A stretch of DNA of 64,000 nt from Neisseria perflava (GCF_019334725.1 NZ_CP079818.1:1178001-1242000); one strand, 5' to 3'. Positions 9,901-20,020 are shown, counted from the stretch's first letter. The notes: a model not told the origin generated them from the sequence alone. Made by a program: numbers and translations.

Positions 9901-10094
9901 CGGTAGTGTTGGTTTTGTTCCTTGCCGGCGGTTTTAAAGCCGAAGCCGGCTTCGACGGACAAGAGGACGGCGCCTTGCTGTCCGGTTTGGTTTTTAAGGG
10001 CGTCGGCTACTTTGCCGACGCCATCGGCCAGTTGGTAGGCTTGGGCACCAGCGGCTAGACCCTGCAGGGCGCGGGTGCGGTCGTCGGCTTTGCT
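6906..10094 (-). CDS. tpsC-type cassette C2: TpsA C-terminal region with VENN motif and unidentified toxin
   Basis: The longest of the cassettes: open from just after a TAA at 10095-10097 (SKADDRTRALQGLAAGAQAY...), first near-cognate start TTG at 9962, no signal peptide. It contains the same haemagglutinin repeats and Ala/Gly-rich pretoxin region as C3, then SLFNAQVGGVLGQNAVENN. The variable part includes a Pro-rich linker (about 230 codons before the end) and a C-terminal domain with GYKATVRQSTQGSGKA, IQVHPGGGRHGGEYYKIS and a Lys/Asn-rich end. The compact basic C-terminus with conserved-looking H and GGGRHGG suggests a nuclease, possibly a BECR-fold RNase, but I cannot name the family. The immunity gene follows with overlap. 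Confidence 0.65.
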   Translation of the reverse strand, partial: SKADDRTRALQGLAAGAQAYQLADGVGKVADALKNQTGQQGAVLLSVEAGFGFKTAGKEQNQHYRQSQQSSLKAGGDINIRSREGDITVQGSNITAGDTIRLDSARDIRLQSAQDSQHQDGKNRNAGVQVGVGVSVGAQTGVYIYAEAAYGKGKNRTDSQTHQNTLLQSDKLQLSSKGNTVLNGAQAHAKRIDADVGGTLHIESPQDTVEQESKQSGGGIRAQVALGTAWSVSGNYNQSKANGHSRSVGSQSGLFAGEGGYHITADSVRLKGGAIASAADKDHNELTARSFSFEDIRNESSYSAQSMGIGAGYGGSLKGSDGFNQSAFGRASQTAGQNMNKGLNYSPTLPQHESGNSQGYTRSVLSEGNITIGGKKTSARALGIHTDSATAHHGADSVPDLQNLLDKQQTVAQSTAAIHSAVGTYRGNRAKAAAEELEKQQAAHEGRLKEQNDGSYEHYLSLSNAQRQQEMLAHSPAYAQAYQEARSWGIGGSKSRALSAAETLITGALGGQGDLQLAANTLAPYAAAAIGKRFGHGENKNEAAQAISHFMLGAALAYANGADPLAGGSAAVAAERAAGYLVKQYDDGKTAIDPITGKFNPNLLPEHIKEEIKAQTGAIASVVGAAGGILNGTNGANTNSLFNAQVGGVLGQNAVENNWSGSQKYRNDLLNRARQDEDKAKKLLIIDKKLQKLGVIDVEPVAIYYEQCNGCADADHKYGAIRKRNDQIVSHAIQSGTLNDSELSLIQEDAENRVKSLRSLGFSNYPLTAEVHAQANILDFILEERMKRDRISLSPTEQVSYILLKSGMGSSPKGIRGSNFGNLRRVTPQKSGKPSENYGTPTPPQNYKADNIGKSNLPPTTSKAPVPIVRKAEAPSGKAVPVGEVRIPSNPKAVKGTTVTLSQEQRLANGELIPKGSVVTWSDNAVKVVRPDGIKKIFNSKILEGSTASVYESKQLINSQQLISIWQNNPQSIWGLSAVRIAEHFNNAGYKATVRQSTQGSGKALIVKIEGHKTITQIQVHPGGGRHGGEYYKISTTDKGKIKIVNPKTYNKTNEKATILYK

Positions 10095-10100
10095 TTAAGA

Positions 10101-10574
10101 TTAATTAATTTTTAATATTTTTAATATTTTTAATATTAATGCAATTATCCCAAGTAAAATAGGAACTATTATTGGAATAATGGCGTCCTTAATTTTTTTA
10201 ATGTAGTTATCTTCTTTTTGTTGCGTCTGCTCATAATCATCCTCATGTAGATATGCATTATTTATATCCTTGTAAGTCTCATTTTCATCACCAACAACTC
10301 TGGAACCATCCTTAAACGACCTTGCAATTTTTATCATTGATGATAGTAGATCATTGCTTGTGGTAATTGCAAGCAATTCTTCCCCATCATAAAAAAGAAT
10401 GCTTTCCTCATCGTTTGGGTCATAAAAATATACTTCACCCATCTCGTTGCAACCTTCATGATAATTAAATTTTTCTCTTAAAAATATTGACAAGTTCTCC
10501 TTGTTTTTTAATATTTTATTTTCGTCTGAAATTTTTTTGCTGGTATTTATTATCCTAATATGGTAACCCATCAT
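10101..10574 (-). CDS. hypothetical protein with C-terminal membrane anchor, immunity island
   Basis: A 157-residue protein of unknown family. It is soluble and charged for the first ~125 residues (acidic, YxxD/E-rich, EDDYEQTQQKEDN), then one hydrophobic helix of about 20 residues (IIPIIVPILLGIIALILKI). The start overlaps the preceding immunity gene by 4 bp, so the two are probably co-translated. It sits between an immunity gene and the start of cassette C2. A single-anchor protein could be a membrane-bound immunity protein against a pore-forming or membrane-acting toxin, but that is speculative. AT-rich compared with the TpsA segments, suggesting imported payload DNA. Confidence 0.5.
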   Translation of the reverse strand: MMGYHIRIINTSKKISDENKILKNKENLSIFLREKFNYHEGCNEMGEVYFYDPNDEESILFYDGEELLAITTSNDLLSSMIKIARSFKDGSRVVGDENETYKDINNAYLHEDDYEQTQQKEDNYIKKIKDAIIPIIVPILLGIIALILKILKILKIN

Positions 10575-11107
10575 CTATCCTTTCTTGTTTGGTCATATAG
10601 TTCTTTTGCTTTATTATGTATTTCTCGCACCCCCTGAGCTGTGACTCCAACACCTGATTTAAAAGATATAATGGGGAATAGTGGATTATTCTCATCCCAT
10701 GCTACCTCATAATTAACAAATATATTTTTTAATGTTTTAATGAAAGGAATGTTTAATTCAAATTTCTTTCCATTCCACTCTTCAAACGCCTCTGGAATAT
10801 ATTCCTTTATTAAATCTATCCCTTTTTTTGTTAATACAATTTCCCCCTGATACCACACCTCATTATCATTATTAAAAGGACTTTGTTTTGCTAAATTATG
10901 GCAAAAGTCTAAAATATCATTTTTCGTTTCAAAGTTGATAGGTTCAAGAGTTGCTAATTGACATATTAATAATCTATATATGAATTCAACTGCAAATTGC
11001 CAATCTTTGTTTCCTTGACCATGCGATGCAAAATGCATTGGAAAATAACCATCTAATGCTAAATACTCAAATTCGCATTGAATATTTTCTGCTGTCTCTA
11101 AATTCAT
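10571..11107 (-). CDS. putative immunity protein of cassette C1
   Basis: A 178-residue soluble protein with no family I recognise. It starts 11 bp after the stop of a short toxin tail (ending LKFKFPAR) with GGATG upstream of ATG, and overlaps the next gene by 4 bp. The location immediately after a cassette end supports an immunity role. Only the last ~30 residues of the matching toxin remain, so the gene may now act as an orphan protector. It is strongly AT-rich, unlike the flanking TpsA repeats. Confidence 0.55.
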   Translation of the reverse strand: MNLETAENIQCEFEYLALDGYFPMHFASHGQGNKDWQFAVEFIYRLLICQLATLEPINFETKNDILDFCHNLAKQSPFNNDNEVWYQGEIVLTKKGIDLIKEYIPEAFEEWNGKKFELNIPFIKTLKNIFVNYEVAWDENNPLFPIISFKSGVGVTAQGVREIHNKAKELYDQTRKDR

Positions 11108-11117
11108 TAAAACATCC

Positions 11118-11905
11118 TTATCTAGCAGGGAATTTAAATTTTAACTCTGTTGGCTTGCCTTTTAAATTAATATTTAAGTTATTTAATGTTGGGTCAGGCG
11201 TTGTTCCTGTGCCAAGGTAACGGTTGTTCCTTTTCGCCCTCGTTCTCGCGGCGGTTTTTCATCCAGCCGCTAAAGTGCTCGGTGTCGGAAATAACGGCAC
11301 TGCCGATGCCGGAAGAAACTTGGCGCTCGCTCTGGCTTTGGCGGTGTTCGGCAGCACGGATGTCGATGTCGCCGCCGGCTTTAAGCAGCAGGTCGTCTTG
11401 GGAGACCAGACTGCTGCCGCTGACGGCGATATTGCCTTTTTCGGCAAGCAGACGGGTTTTACCGCCCACGGACAGGGTGCTGCCGCTGATGCTGCCGATC
11501 TCGCCCGCAGCCTGCCCCTGATCGTTAAAGGTGCCGAAGGGGGTGATATGGTCGCGGTTGTCGATGGAGAAACCGCTGCGCTTGCTGCTGCCGGTTTGCC
11601 GGCGGCTGTCGGCCGCGGCCAGCAGTCGGATGTCGTCGCGGGCATACAGCAGGGCATCGCCTTCGGCGGAGATTTGTGCGCCTTTGGCTTCGATGTTGCC
11701 TTCGGTGGCACGGATGCTGAGATGGCGGCCGGCTGTCAGCGAGCTGCCGACGGCTTCGGCGCTGCTGCCATCCTGCACCTGCGTGCTGCTGCGGCGGCGG
11801 CGGGCACAATCAGAGTCGAACCGAAACCGAGCAGCAGGCTGAAAGCCAGCGTGCCCAAATGCAAACGACAGCCTGAATGGGGTTTCGGGCTGCCTTTAAT
11901 CTGCA
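11118..11905 (-). pseudogene. tpsC-type cassette C1, decayed: signal-like segment, TpsA repeats, toxin tail in three different frames
   Basis: Reading right to left: a short frame from 11905 encodes MQIKGSPKPHSGCR followed by a hydrophobic Leu/Gly/Ala segment and poly-Ala, resembling a signal peptide. At the GCAGCAGCACGCAGG junction the TpsA repeat continues in another frame (SSTQVQDGSSAEAVG ... ISDTEHFSGWMKNRREN). At the shared sequence GGAACAACCGTTACC a third frame supplies a toxin tail (PDPTLNNLNINLKG ... FPAR, stop 11118-11120). The TpsA part derives from a different, more upstream portion of the repeat region than C2-C5. The frame mismatches at both junctions indicate a recombination scar rather than a working gene. 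Confidence 0.55.
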
Positions 11906-11919
11906 TTATGGAATCATGA

Positions 11920-12348
11920 TTAGCCATACGGGTTTTCTGTTTTTTGCTTTTCTTCTTTAAACCATTGTTCAAAAATATTACCCGGTGTTAAATCATCTCT
12001 ATGCGAGAAAAATTTTTCATATGAATAATTAGCGGATGCTTTCTGATTTACATTGTCATATATGAGTTTCAACTGAGTTGGAATTTCCTGATGATTCTCG
12101 GCAAAGACAGAGCATAGTTCCGAATAATCTTCCATTCCAAGATTAAGAAACTGCCATTGAATCTCTTTTGTATTAAAAGACTCCTTTCTCATAATTTTAT
12201 TATCCACTTTAAAAAAAGCATCAAAAGACAATACGTTTCTTTCCCTTGCACCATATATATAGACAGCGGTAACCCCCTCTCCTGAAAATTCAAGTGCCAA
12301 GCTAAGCATACGTTTTTGTATTTCTGATATCTTATCTTCAAATTTCAT
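11920..12348 (-). CDS. YezG/DUF600-like immunity protein
   Basis: A 142-residue protein (MKFEDKISEIQKRMLSLAL...), with VYIYGARERN and C-terminal FFSHRDDLTPGNIFEQWF. The layout resembles the DUF600/YezG family, which protects against YeeF-type toxins carrying an Endonuclease_NS_2 domain. The gene directly upstream encodes exactly such a nuclease end, and its stop is 2 bp from this start. Family assignment is by recalled pattern; the pairing with the adjacent nuclease strengthens it. It would bind the nuclease in the cytoplasm. It is the first surviving immunity gene downstream of the IS element. Confidence 0.65.
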   Translation of the reverse strand: MKFEDKISEIQKRMLSLALEFSGEGVTAVYIYGARERNVLSFDAFFKVDNKIMRKESFNTKEIQWQFLNLGMEDYSELCSVFAENHQEIPTQLKLIYDNVNQKASANYSYEKFFSHRDDLTPGNIFEQWFKEEKQKTENPYG

Positions 12349-12350
12349 TT

Positions 12351-12751
12351 TTACTTTCCTGTGTTGTAAATCTTTTCAACTTTTTTAATGCCATCAATTT
12401 CATATTGAATAACAAAATGATCTGGCCTTAAACTATTTCCCTTGTATTGTATATCAACATTTACCGTTACGCGTTTCTTTTCCATTAATGCATTTGCCCA
12501 TTCATTTTCTAGAATTTTATAATTGCTTAAATTAACTCCGCTAAGCTGGGATACCAGATTATCCAACTTTGGAGACCCGCCAAATCTATCTCCCGCCAAA
12601 TGACCAGCATGATCACCACTGAGTTTTCCCGGAGTATTAGGGTTATGATGAAGCCTGTCGGAACGTTTGGTTAACTGAAGCTCTTGTGCTTCCCATGTTT
12701 TTAACCGCCCAAGATGATCAGTTTGGTATATATATTCAAACTCTCCGGCTG
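12351..12751 (-). pseudogene. DNA/RNA non-specific endonuclease toxin C-terminus, cut by IS element
   Basis: The C-terminal ~130 residues of a nuclease toxin. Motifs GDHAGHLAGDRFGGSP, LDNLVSQ, NLSNYKILENEWANAL and SLRPDHFVIQYEIDG match the Endonuclease_NS_2 (DUF4157-unrelated, YeeF-type) toxin domain; the DHAGH histidine is the likely catalytic residue. The upstream part, including the TpsA or other delivery region, is removed by the IS end at 12751, and the first residues of the remaining open frame are IS-derived. The nuclease core looks nearly complete, but no native start codon remains. Paired with the YezG-like immunity gene downstream. Confidence 0.7.
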
Positions 12752-13967
12752 AGACCTTTGCAAAATTCCTTTTCCTCCGACAGCCGAAACCTAACACAGG
12801 TTTTCGGCTGTTTTTGTTTCAAATATCTACTGATTCTACTCAAATACCCCCATAATCCCCCTTGGATACCTGATAATCAGGCATCCGGCCGCCTTTTAAG
12901 CAGCAACAGGCACACTTAGCCTGTTAGCCGCTTTCAAAAGGTTCAAACACATCGCCTTCAGATGGCTTTGCGCACTTACTTTGAGCAGACCGAAATAGGC
13001 TGCCCGGGCATAGCGGAATTTACGGTGCAGTGTACCGAAGCTTTGTTCGACCACATAACGGGTCTTCGACAAATATCGGTTGCGTTTGGTTTGCGCTTCC
13101 GTCAGCGGACGGTTGCGGTGTGCTTTGCGCATAATGCCGTCCTGCAGTCGACGCTCTTTCAGATGTTGCCGGTTTTCCTTACTGTCATAGCCTTTATCGG
13201 CATAGACGGTCGTACCTTTGGGCAGTCCTTCCAACAAAGGCGACAGGTGTTTGCACTCATGGGCATTGGCGGGGGTAATGTGCAGTTTCTCAATATAGCC
13301 TTCCGCATCGGTACGGGTATGTTGTTTGTAACCGAGTCTGTATAACCCGTTTTTCTTTATCCAACGGGCATCGCTGTCTTTACTCGGTGTGGTTTGGCCG
13401 CTGACTTGTCCTTCGTCATCGACTTCTATGGCCTGGCGCTGTTTGCTGCCGGCGGTCTGAATAATGGTGGTGTCAATGACGGCGGCGGATGCTTTCTCTA
13501 CTTTTAGGCCTTTTTCGGTCAGTTGTCGGTTAATCAATTCCAGCAATTCGGGCAGGGTGTCGTCTTGCGCCAGCCAGTTGCGGTAGCGGCATAGGGTGCT
13601 GTAATCGGGGATGCTCAGTTCGTCAAAGCGGCAAAACAGGTTGAAGTCGATGCGGGTGATGAGGCTGTGTTCGAGCTCGGGATCGGAGAGGCTGTGCCAT
13701 TGTCCGAGCAGGACGGCTTTGAACATGGACAACAGGGGATAGGCGGGACGGCCGCGGTGGTCTCTAAGGTAACGGGTTCTTTGACGGTTCAGGTATTGTT
13801 CGATCGGCTGCCAATCAATCACCTGATCCAACTTCAATAGTGGGAAGCGGTCGATGTGTTTGGCAATCATGGCTTGTGCGGTTTGCCGGAAGAAGGTGCT
13901 CATGAGAAATCCCCTAAATGTCTTGGTGGGAATTTAGGGGATTTTGGGGGGATTTTGCAAAGGTCTC
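12751..13967 (-). mobile_element. IS5-family insertion sequence, IS1106-like
   Basis: A 1217-bp element with matching ends: GAGACCTTTGCAAAAT at the left and its inverse ATTTTGCAAAGGTCTC at the right. It carries one transposase gene on the minus strand. I see no target-site duplication: the left flank is CCGGCT and the right flank AAAAGG. It separates a toxin fragment on the minus strand from a MarR-family fragment on the plus strand. The absence of duplicated flanks suggests that a deletion or recombination between copies followed insertion. Confidence 0.85.
12896..13903 (-). CDS. IS5-family transposase (IS1106-like)
   Basis: A 335-residue full-length transposase. The N-terminal DUF772-type region (WQPIEQYLNRQRTRYLRDHRGRP, LFCRFDELSIPDYSTLCRYRN) is followed by the DDE catalytic region: VIDTTIIQTA (first D), TVYADKGYDS (second D) and RYVVEQSFGTLHRKFR (E). 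No frameshift or stop, so it could be active. It lies 145 bp from the left IS end and 64 bp from the right. It closely resembles meningococcal IS1106 transposases from memory. Its 3' neighbour across the IS end is a nuclease toxin remnant. Confidence 0.9.
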   Translation of the reverse strand: MSTFFRQTAQAMIAKHIDRFPLLKLDQVIDWQPIEQYLNRQRTRYLRDHRGRPAYPLLSMFKAVLLGQWHSLSDPELEHSLITRIDFNLFCRFDELSIPDYSTLCRYRNWLAQDDTLPELLELINRQLTEKGLKVEKASAAVIDTTIIQTAGSKQRQAIEVDDEGQVSGQTTPSKDSDARWIKKNGLYRLGYKQHTRTDAEGYIEKLHITPANAHECKHLSPLLEGLPKGTTVYADKGYDSKENRQHLKERRLQDGIMRKAHRNRPLTEAQTKRNRYLSKTRYVVEQSFGTLHRKFRYARAAYFGLLKVSAQSHLKAMCLNLLKAANRLSVPVAA

Positions 13968-13968
13968 A

Positions 13969-14094
13969 AAAGGAGAAGAAATATTACAAACAGCTGTTCC
14001 GTTAATTGAGCAAATTGATGAGTTATTTTTCGGAAAGTTGGATAACGACGAAGAACAATTTAAGCATTTTCTTGTTAGATTAAACAAAGAATAA
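13969..14094 (+). pseudogene. MarR-family regulator, C-terminal remnant
   Basis: A plus-strand frame starting at the IS right end encodes about 41 residues (KGEEILQTAVPLIEQID ... KHFLVRLNKE) and then stops. The pattern (G-E-E-I-L..AVPLIEQID..FF..L..DE..F...L..L) is the C-terminal dimerisation helix of a MarR-type transcription regulator. The DNA-binding part is missing, removed by the IS. A separate intact MarR gene lies at 52588-53013. Assignment is moderate because only the tail is present. Confidence 0.5.
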
Positions 14095-14458
14095 GAATAT
14101 TATTTATGTAGTTGTCAATTTTGATAGCTCCATACTATATTTGAAACTCAAAAATAGAGCATAGCTATAGAACAGAAATTTATTCAAGAGAATTACCAAA
14201 GTATTAGAAGTCCTCTGTTTTTATTTTCAAAAAGTAAAACAGAGAACATAAATGGTTGGCTCTTGAAAGCAATGTGTAAAAATTTTACGTTAATATTGTA
14301 AAATATAATGATACAATTACTCTGTTATCGGGGTTATTTTTACGTATTTTTAAGGAAGTTATCAATATTTGATTGCAACAAGTTGAAATAATTAGAGTTT
14401 TATTTTTTCATTCTTTCTTTATATAGAAACAACCGTTCTAATTATTGAGCAAATAAAA
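14095..14458. other. AT-rich gap with no recognised gene
   Basis: About 360 bases of AT-rich sequence between the MarR remnant and the DUS-pair terminator. I see no open frame with a ribosome-binding site, no tRNA and no clear repeat. It is probably leftover intergenic DNA from the region deleted around the IS. Confidence 0.5.
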
Positions 14459-14491
14459 AGGCCGTCTGAAAAATATACTTTCAGACGGCCT
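14459..14491 (-). terminator. DUS-pair hairpin
   Basis: Inverted AGGCCGTCTGAA copies separated by 9 bases. It lies past the 3' end of the SIMPL-domain gene (minus strand) and doubles as uptake sequence and probable terminator. Confidence 0.7.
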
Positions 14492-14514
14492 TTAAAATGA
14501 TTTCAAAGAAAATC

Positions 14515-15222
14515 CTACATTTGCACCGAGCCGCTGACGGTCAGGCTGATTTCTTCTGAACCCGGAGAGGCTGGTACGCCATCTTCTATTCCTGCAGCTA
14601 CTTCTGCAGCAGGGATTGCACGCAACATTTTGGCGTGTGCAAAGTCGCCGCCGACTTGGCGGTTGCCGATGTGGCCCAGGTTGAGTTTAACGATTTTGTA
14701 GCTGGAGAAGCCGAGTGTTTGGGCGAGGTTTTGGGCGCGGTCTTTGAAGCGCAGGATGACGGCCTTGCTCAGTTGGTCGACGGTTTCTTCGCGTTTTTCT
14801 TTGGATACGGAAAATGAGGAGTTCTCCAAAACGGCGATATTGATGCTGTCGGCAATCAGGCGGTTGAGTGCTTCAAAGTCTTTGCTTTCTACTTTGAAGT
14901 AGGCGTGTTCTTCCCAGCCGGTTTGGGTGCGTTTGCCGTTGGTATATTGATAGCGCGGGGATGCGTTGCGTTCCATCAACTCGGCTTTAAATTTGTTGTT
15001 TTGAGAGATTTTGTTGAACTGGTTAAATTTTTTCATGAAGACTTGGTTGACGGCTTGACGGTCTTTGCCTTCTGCGTTGACGCTGAAATGCGCGGTCATG
15101 GTATCCCGCGGCACTTCCATGTTGGCGGATTCGGAAAATTCAACGATGTTGTAGTTGAGGCTTTCTGCTGCTACGGGTAGGGAGGCAGCTAGCAGTAGGG
15201 CGGTAAGGGCTGGGCGGAGCAT
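14515..15222 (-). CDS. SIMPL-domain (DUF541) periplasmic protein
   Basis: 235 residues from the ATG at 15222, chosen because AAGGAAAACCAAA precedes it and the protein then begins with a signal peptide (MLRPALTALLLAASLPVAAE). The mature part follows the SIMPL/DUF541 pattern: NIVEFSESANMEVPRDTM, alternating strand-helix units, VSKEKREETVDQLSKAVILRFKDRAQNLA and a final strand EEISLTVSGSV. Members form oligomers in the periplasm or outer membrane; function is poorly known and includes oxidative-stress links in some species. An upstream in-frame start at 15294 would bury the signal peptide and is less likely. Confidence 0.75.
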   Translation of the reverse strand: MLRPALTALLLAASLPVAAESLNYNIVEFSESANMEVPRDTMTAHFSVNAEGKDRQAVNQVFMKKFNQFNKISQNNKFKAELMERNASPRYQYTNGKRTQTGWEEHAYFKVESKDFEALNRLIADSINIAVLENSSFSVSKEKREETVDQLSKAVILRFKDRAQNLAQTLGFSSYKIVKLNLGHIGNRQVGGDFAHAKMLRAIPAAEVAAGIEDGVPASPGSEEISLTVSGSVQM

Positions 15223-15334
15223 TTTGGTTTTCCTTGTGATGCGGATTTTAAAAAAGTAATTTAGCATGAAAGATGGAAACGTTGGCTTTGGCAAGCGTAA
15301 GGATTTGTATGGGGTGAGGCCGTCTGAAAAGAAG

Positions 15335-15826
15335 TTATTTTGTATCCATCAGGCCGACTTCATGGGGATTGAGGCGGGCTTTTTCTTCTTGGCCTAAGCC
15401 GACCAATTTCCGCAAGCGGGTCATGTAGGCATTGACGTCAAGGCCCCGTCCGTAGCGTTGTGCTTCCCAGATGGTTTCTGCCAAGGCTTCCATCATATCG
15501 TGTTCGGCTTTGACCCAGTCGCCGTTGTAACGGGCGCAAAGTTGGTGGTGGATAGCACGGATGCCCGGGGGCTGGTTGATGGTGCTTTGCTCTTGCAGGG
15601 AAAGGTGTAGAGACATGTGCAGGAATGGGTTGCTTTCGCCGTCTTCGGGCAACCATTCTTTATCTAAATATTGTTCGATGTCTTCGAGATAGTGTCCGTA
15701 TTCGGGATGGGCTTCGATAATGCGCAAAGCTTTTTGTTGCAGGCCGTCCAATTGGAGCGGTGCGAGCCTGTGTTGCCAGACGTTGGCAAAGAATCGGCGG
15801 ACATCGTGGGTGTTTACGTCATACAT
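15335..15826 (-). CDS. DUF1841 family protein
   Basis: 163 residues beginning MYDVNTHDVRRFFANVW with conserved-looking blocks HPEYGHYLEDIEQYLD, NPFLHMSLHLSLQEQ, QPPGIRAIHHQL and a helix near the end (EAQRYGRGLDVNAYM). This matches the DUF1841 family of beta- and gamma-proteobacteria, whose function is unknown. The His-rich central part (HMSLHLS, IRAIHHQ) could bind metal but there is no direct evidence. It is transcribed in the same direction as ftsB and eno but separated by a DUS-pair terminator. Confidence 0.75.
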   Translation of the reverse strand: MYDVNTHDVRRFFANVWQHRLAPLQLDGLQQKALRIIEAHPEYGHYLEDIEQYLDKEWLPEDGESNPFLHMSLHLSLQEQSTINQPPGIRAIHHQLCARYNGDWVKAEHDMMEALAETIWEAQRYGRGLDVNAYMTRLRKLVGLGQEEKARLNPHEVGLMDTK

Positions 15827-15880
15827 GATGGGTGTGATTTGATTTTGGGATATGTGATTATATAGCGATTGCGATAAAAA

Positions 15881-15913
15881 AGGCCGTCTGAAAAATATGT
15901 TTTCAGACGGCCT
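15881..15913 (-). terminator. DUS-pair terminator after ftsB
   Basis: AGGCCGTCTGAA and its inverse separated by 9 bases, 14 bp beyond the ftsB stop. A strong hairpin with an AT-rich flank on the minus-strand exit side. Confidence 0.75.
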
Positions 15914-15927
15914 TTGTTTTGCAGGGT

Positions 15928-16203
15928 TTAGCGGCGGTCGATGATTCGGTAATACACTTCGCCGTCTTGGACATAGCCCAATTCGACGCGGGCAATTTCG
16001 GCGATAGCCTCTTGTCCGTGTGCCAAATCTTCAACTTCCGCATTGAGGAAATTGTTGCGCAAAGTGAGCGTTTGGTTTTTTTCCTCCTGACGGACGAGCT
16101 GCTCCTGCAATTCTTCCGTATGCCCGACGCTGCCTTTACCAAACCAAAGGCTGTACTGACAGCACAAAAGTGCGAAGGTTAAAACAAAAGTCACCCACTT
16201 CAT
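15928..16203 (-). CDS. ftsB: cell division protein FtsB
   Basis: 91 residues: short cytoplasmic start, one membrane helix (VTFVLTFALLCCQYSLWF), then a periplasmic coiled coil (EELQEQLVRQEEKNQTLTLRN) and the conserved tail IARVELGYVQDGEVYYRI. FtsB joins FtsL and FtsQ in the divisome and helps activate septal peptidoglycan synthesis. It lies 23 bp downstream of eno, the common eno-ftsB order in beta- and gamma-proteobacteria, so the two are probably one operon. Confidence 0.9.
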   Translation of the reverse strand: MKWVTFVLTFALLCCQYSLWFGKGSVGHTEELQEQLVRQEEKNQTLTLRNNFLNAEVEDLAHGQEAIAEIARVELGYVQDGEVYYRIIDRR

Positions 16204-16226
16204 ACAATCAATATCCTATATTCTGC

Positions 16227-17570
<1,344 letters not shown>

Positions 17571-17774
17571 TTAAGGATGATTGCCAAAGTCTGATGAATG
17601 CAGACATTATACCGTCTTTGCCAAGTATGGCATCGGAGTCGGCATGAAACCGACTGTAAGTTTGTTTCACGTCAATATCGCTCAAACAAATATAAGCCGT
17701 ATAGTGTAACATTTTTTACCCTTTTTAGGGTGAAAAGCTGATTAAATAAGGCATAAGGCCGTCTGAAAAGCGGA

Positions 17775-18677
<903 letters not shown>

Positions 18678-18836
18678 TCATGATTTCGGCCTTTATCTTA
18701 ATCCCAAAGGCCGTCTGAAACAATATTTCCAGGCGCTTGAAATCCTGTTAAATCAGTTAAATGGTTGAAACCAGCCTCATGCAAACGGTAAAATGACGGT
18801 TTGCTTCGGCCTCTTCGCCGATTACTAAGGATACCC

Positions 18837-19967
18837 ATGATGAAAATCAGCACCCAATTCGATGCCGGTTCGGTCGTTGTCAAAGACTTGAGCAACCCTG
18901 CCGATATCCGCCTCGCCCTGCGTCCCGACAATGCTTCGGAGTTTGCCCAATGGTTTTACTTCCGTTTGCAGGGTGCGGCCTATCAAAACTGCGTGATGCA
19001 TTTTGAAAATGCGGCGGACGCTGCGTATCCTTTGGGCTGGGAGGACTATCAGGCTTGCGCCTCTTACGACCGCCAAAATTGGTTCCGCGTGCCGACCAGC
19101 TACGAAAACGGCGTGTTGACCATCAATCATACGCCTTTGTCCAACAGCGTTTACTACGCTTATTTCGAGCCTTATTCCAACGATCAGCATTTGAACCTTT
19201 TGGGCGATGCGCAGGGCAGTGGCTTGTGCCGTATCGACGATTTGGGCAGCACTGTTCAAGGCCGCGATATTAATCTGTTGACCATCGGCAACCAAGTCGA
19301 AAGCGACATGAAAGTCTGGATTATCGCCCGACAGCATCCGGGCGAAACCATGGCGGAATGGTTTGTCGAAGGTTTGCTGGGCCGTCTGCTTGATCCGCAA
19401 GATCCGACCGCGCGCATGCTGCTTGACCGTGCGACTTTCTACATTGTGCCGAATATGAATCCGGACGGTTCGGTTTTGGGTAATCTGCGCACCAATGCCG
19501 CCGGCGCCAACCTCAACCGCGAATGGGAAACCCCGACTTTGGAGCGAAGCCCCGAAGTCTTTACCGTCCGCGAGAAAATGATGGAAACCGGCGTGGATTT
19601 GTTCTTGGATATTCACGGCGATGAAGGTCTGCCGTTTGTCTTTGTGGCCGGTACCGAAGGCGTGCCGAACTACAACGAGCGCATCGAAGCCTTGGAAGAC
19701 CAATTCAAACTCGCGCTGCTCAATGCCAGCCCAGATTTCCAAGACGATTACGGCTATGACAAAGATGCGCCGGGTCAGGCAAACATGACTTTGGCGACCA
19801 ACTGGGTCGGCAATCATTTCAACTGCCTTGCCTATACTTTGGAAATGCCGTTTAAAGACAATGCCAACCTGCCGGACGACGATTTCGGCTGGAACGGCCA
19901 ACGCTCGCTGCGCTTGGGCGAGGCCATGTTGTCTGCTATTTTGAATGTGGTTGACGATTTGCGTTAA
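18837..19967 (+). CDS. M14-family metallocarboxypeptidase (cytosolic carboxypeptidase-like)
   Basis: 376 residues from MMKISTQFDAG; AAGGA sits just upstream of the ATG at 18837. An N-terminal beta-sandwich is followed by the M14 zinc peptidase core: ARQHPGETMAEWF (HxxE zinc ligands), MNPDGSVLGNLRTNAAGANLNREW and DIHGDEGLPFVF (third zinc ligand), with a Glu in YTLEMPFKD as the likely general base. This is the cytosolic-carboxypeptidase/AGBL-like subgroup with no signal peptide, so it is probably cytoplasmic; the substrate is unknown. Downstream DUS pair before lgt. Confidence 0.85.
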   Translation: MMKISTQFDAGSVVVKDLSNPADIRLALRPDNASEFAQWFYFRLQGAAYQNCVMHFENAADAAYPLGWEDYQACASYDRQNWFRVPTSYENGVLTINHTPLSNSVYYAYFEPYSNDQHLNLLGDAQGSGLCRIDDLGSTVQGRDINLLTIGNQVESDMKVWIIARQHPGETMAEWFVEGLLGRLLDPQDPTARMLLDRATFYIVPNMNPDGSVLGNLRTNAAGANLNREWETPTLERSPEVFTVREKMMETGVDLFLDIHGDEGLPFVFVAGTEGVPNYNERIEALEDQFKLALLNASPDFQDDYGYDKDAPGQANMTLATNWVGNHFNCLAYTLEMPFKDNANLPDDDFGWNGQRSLRLGEAMLSAILNVVDDLR

Positions 19968-19986
19968 ACCGTCCGACACTGCATAC

Positions 19987-20020
19987 AGGCCGTCTGAAAG
20001 TTCAGGCTTTCAGACGGCCT
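19987..20020 (+). terminator. DUS-pair terminator after M14 peptidase
   Basis: AGGCCGTCTGAA and its inverse, 10-base loop, 20 bp after the stop and just ahead of lgt. Confidence 0.7.
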
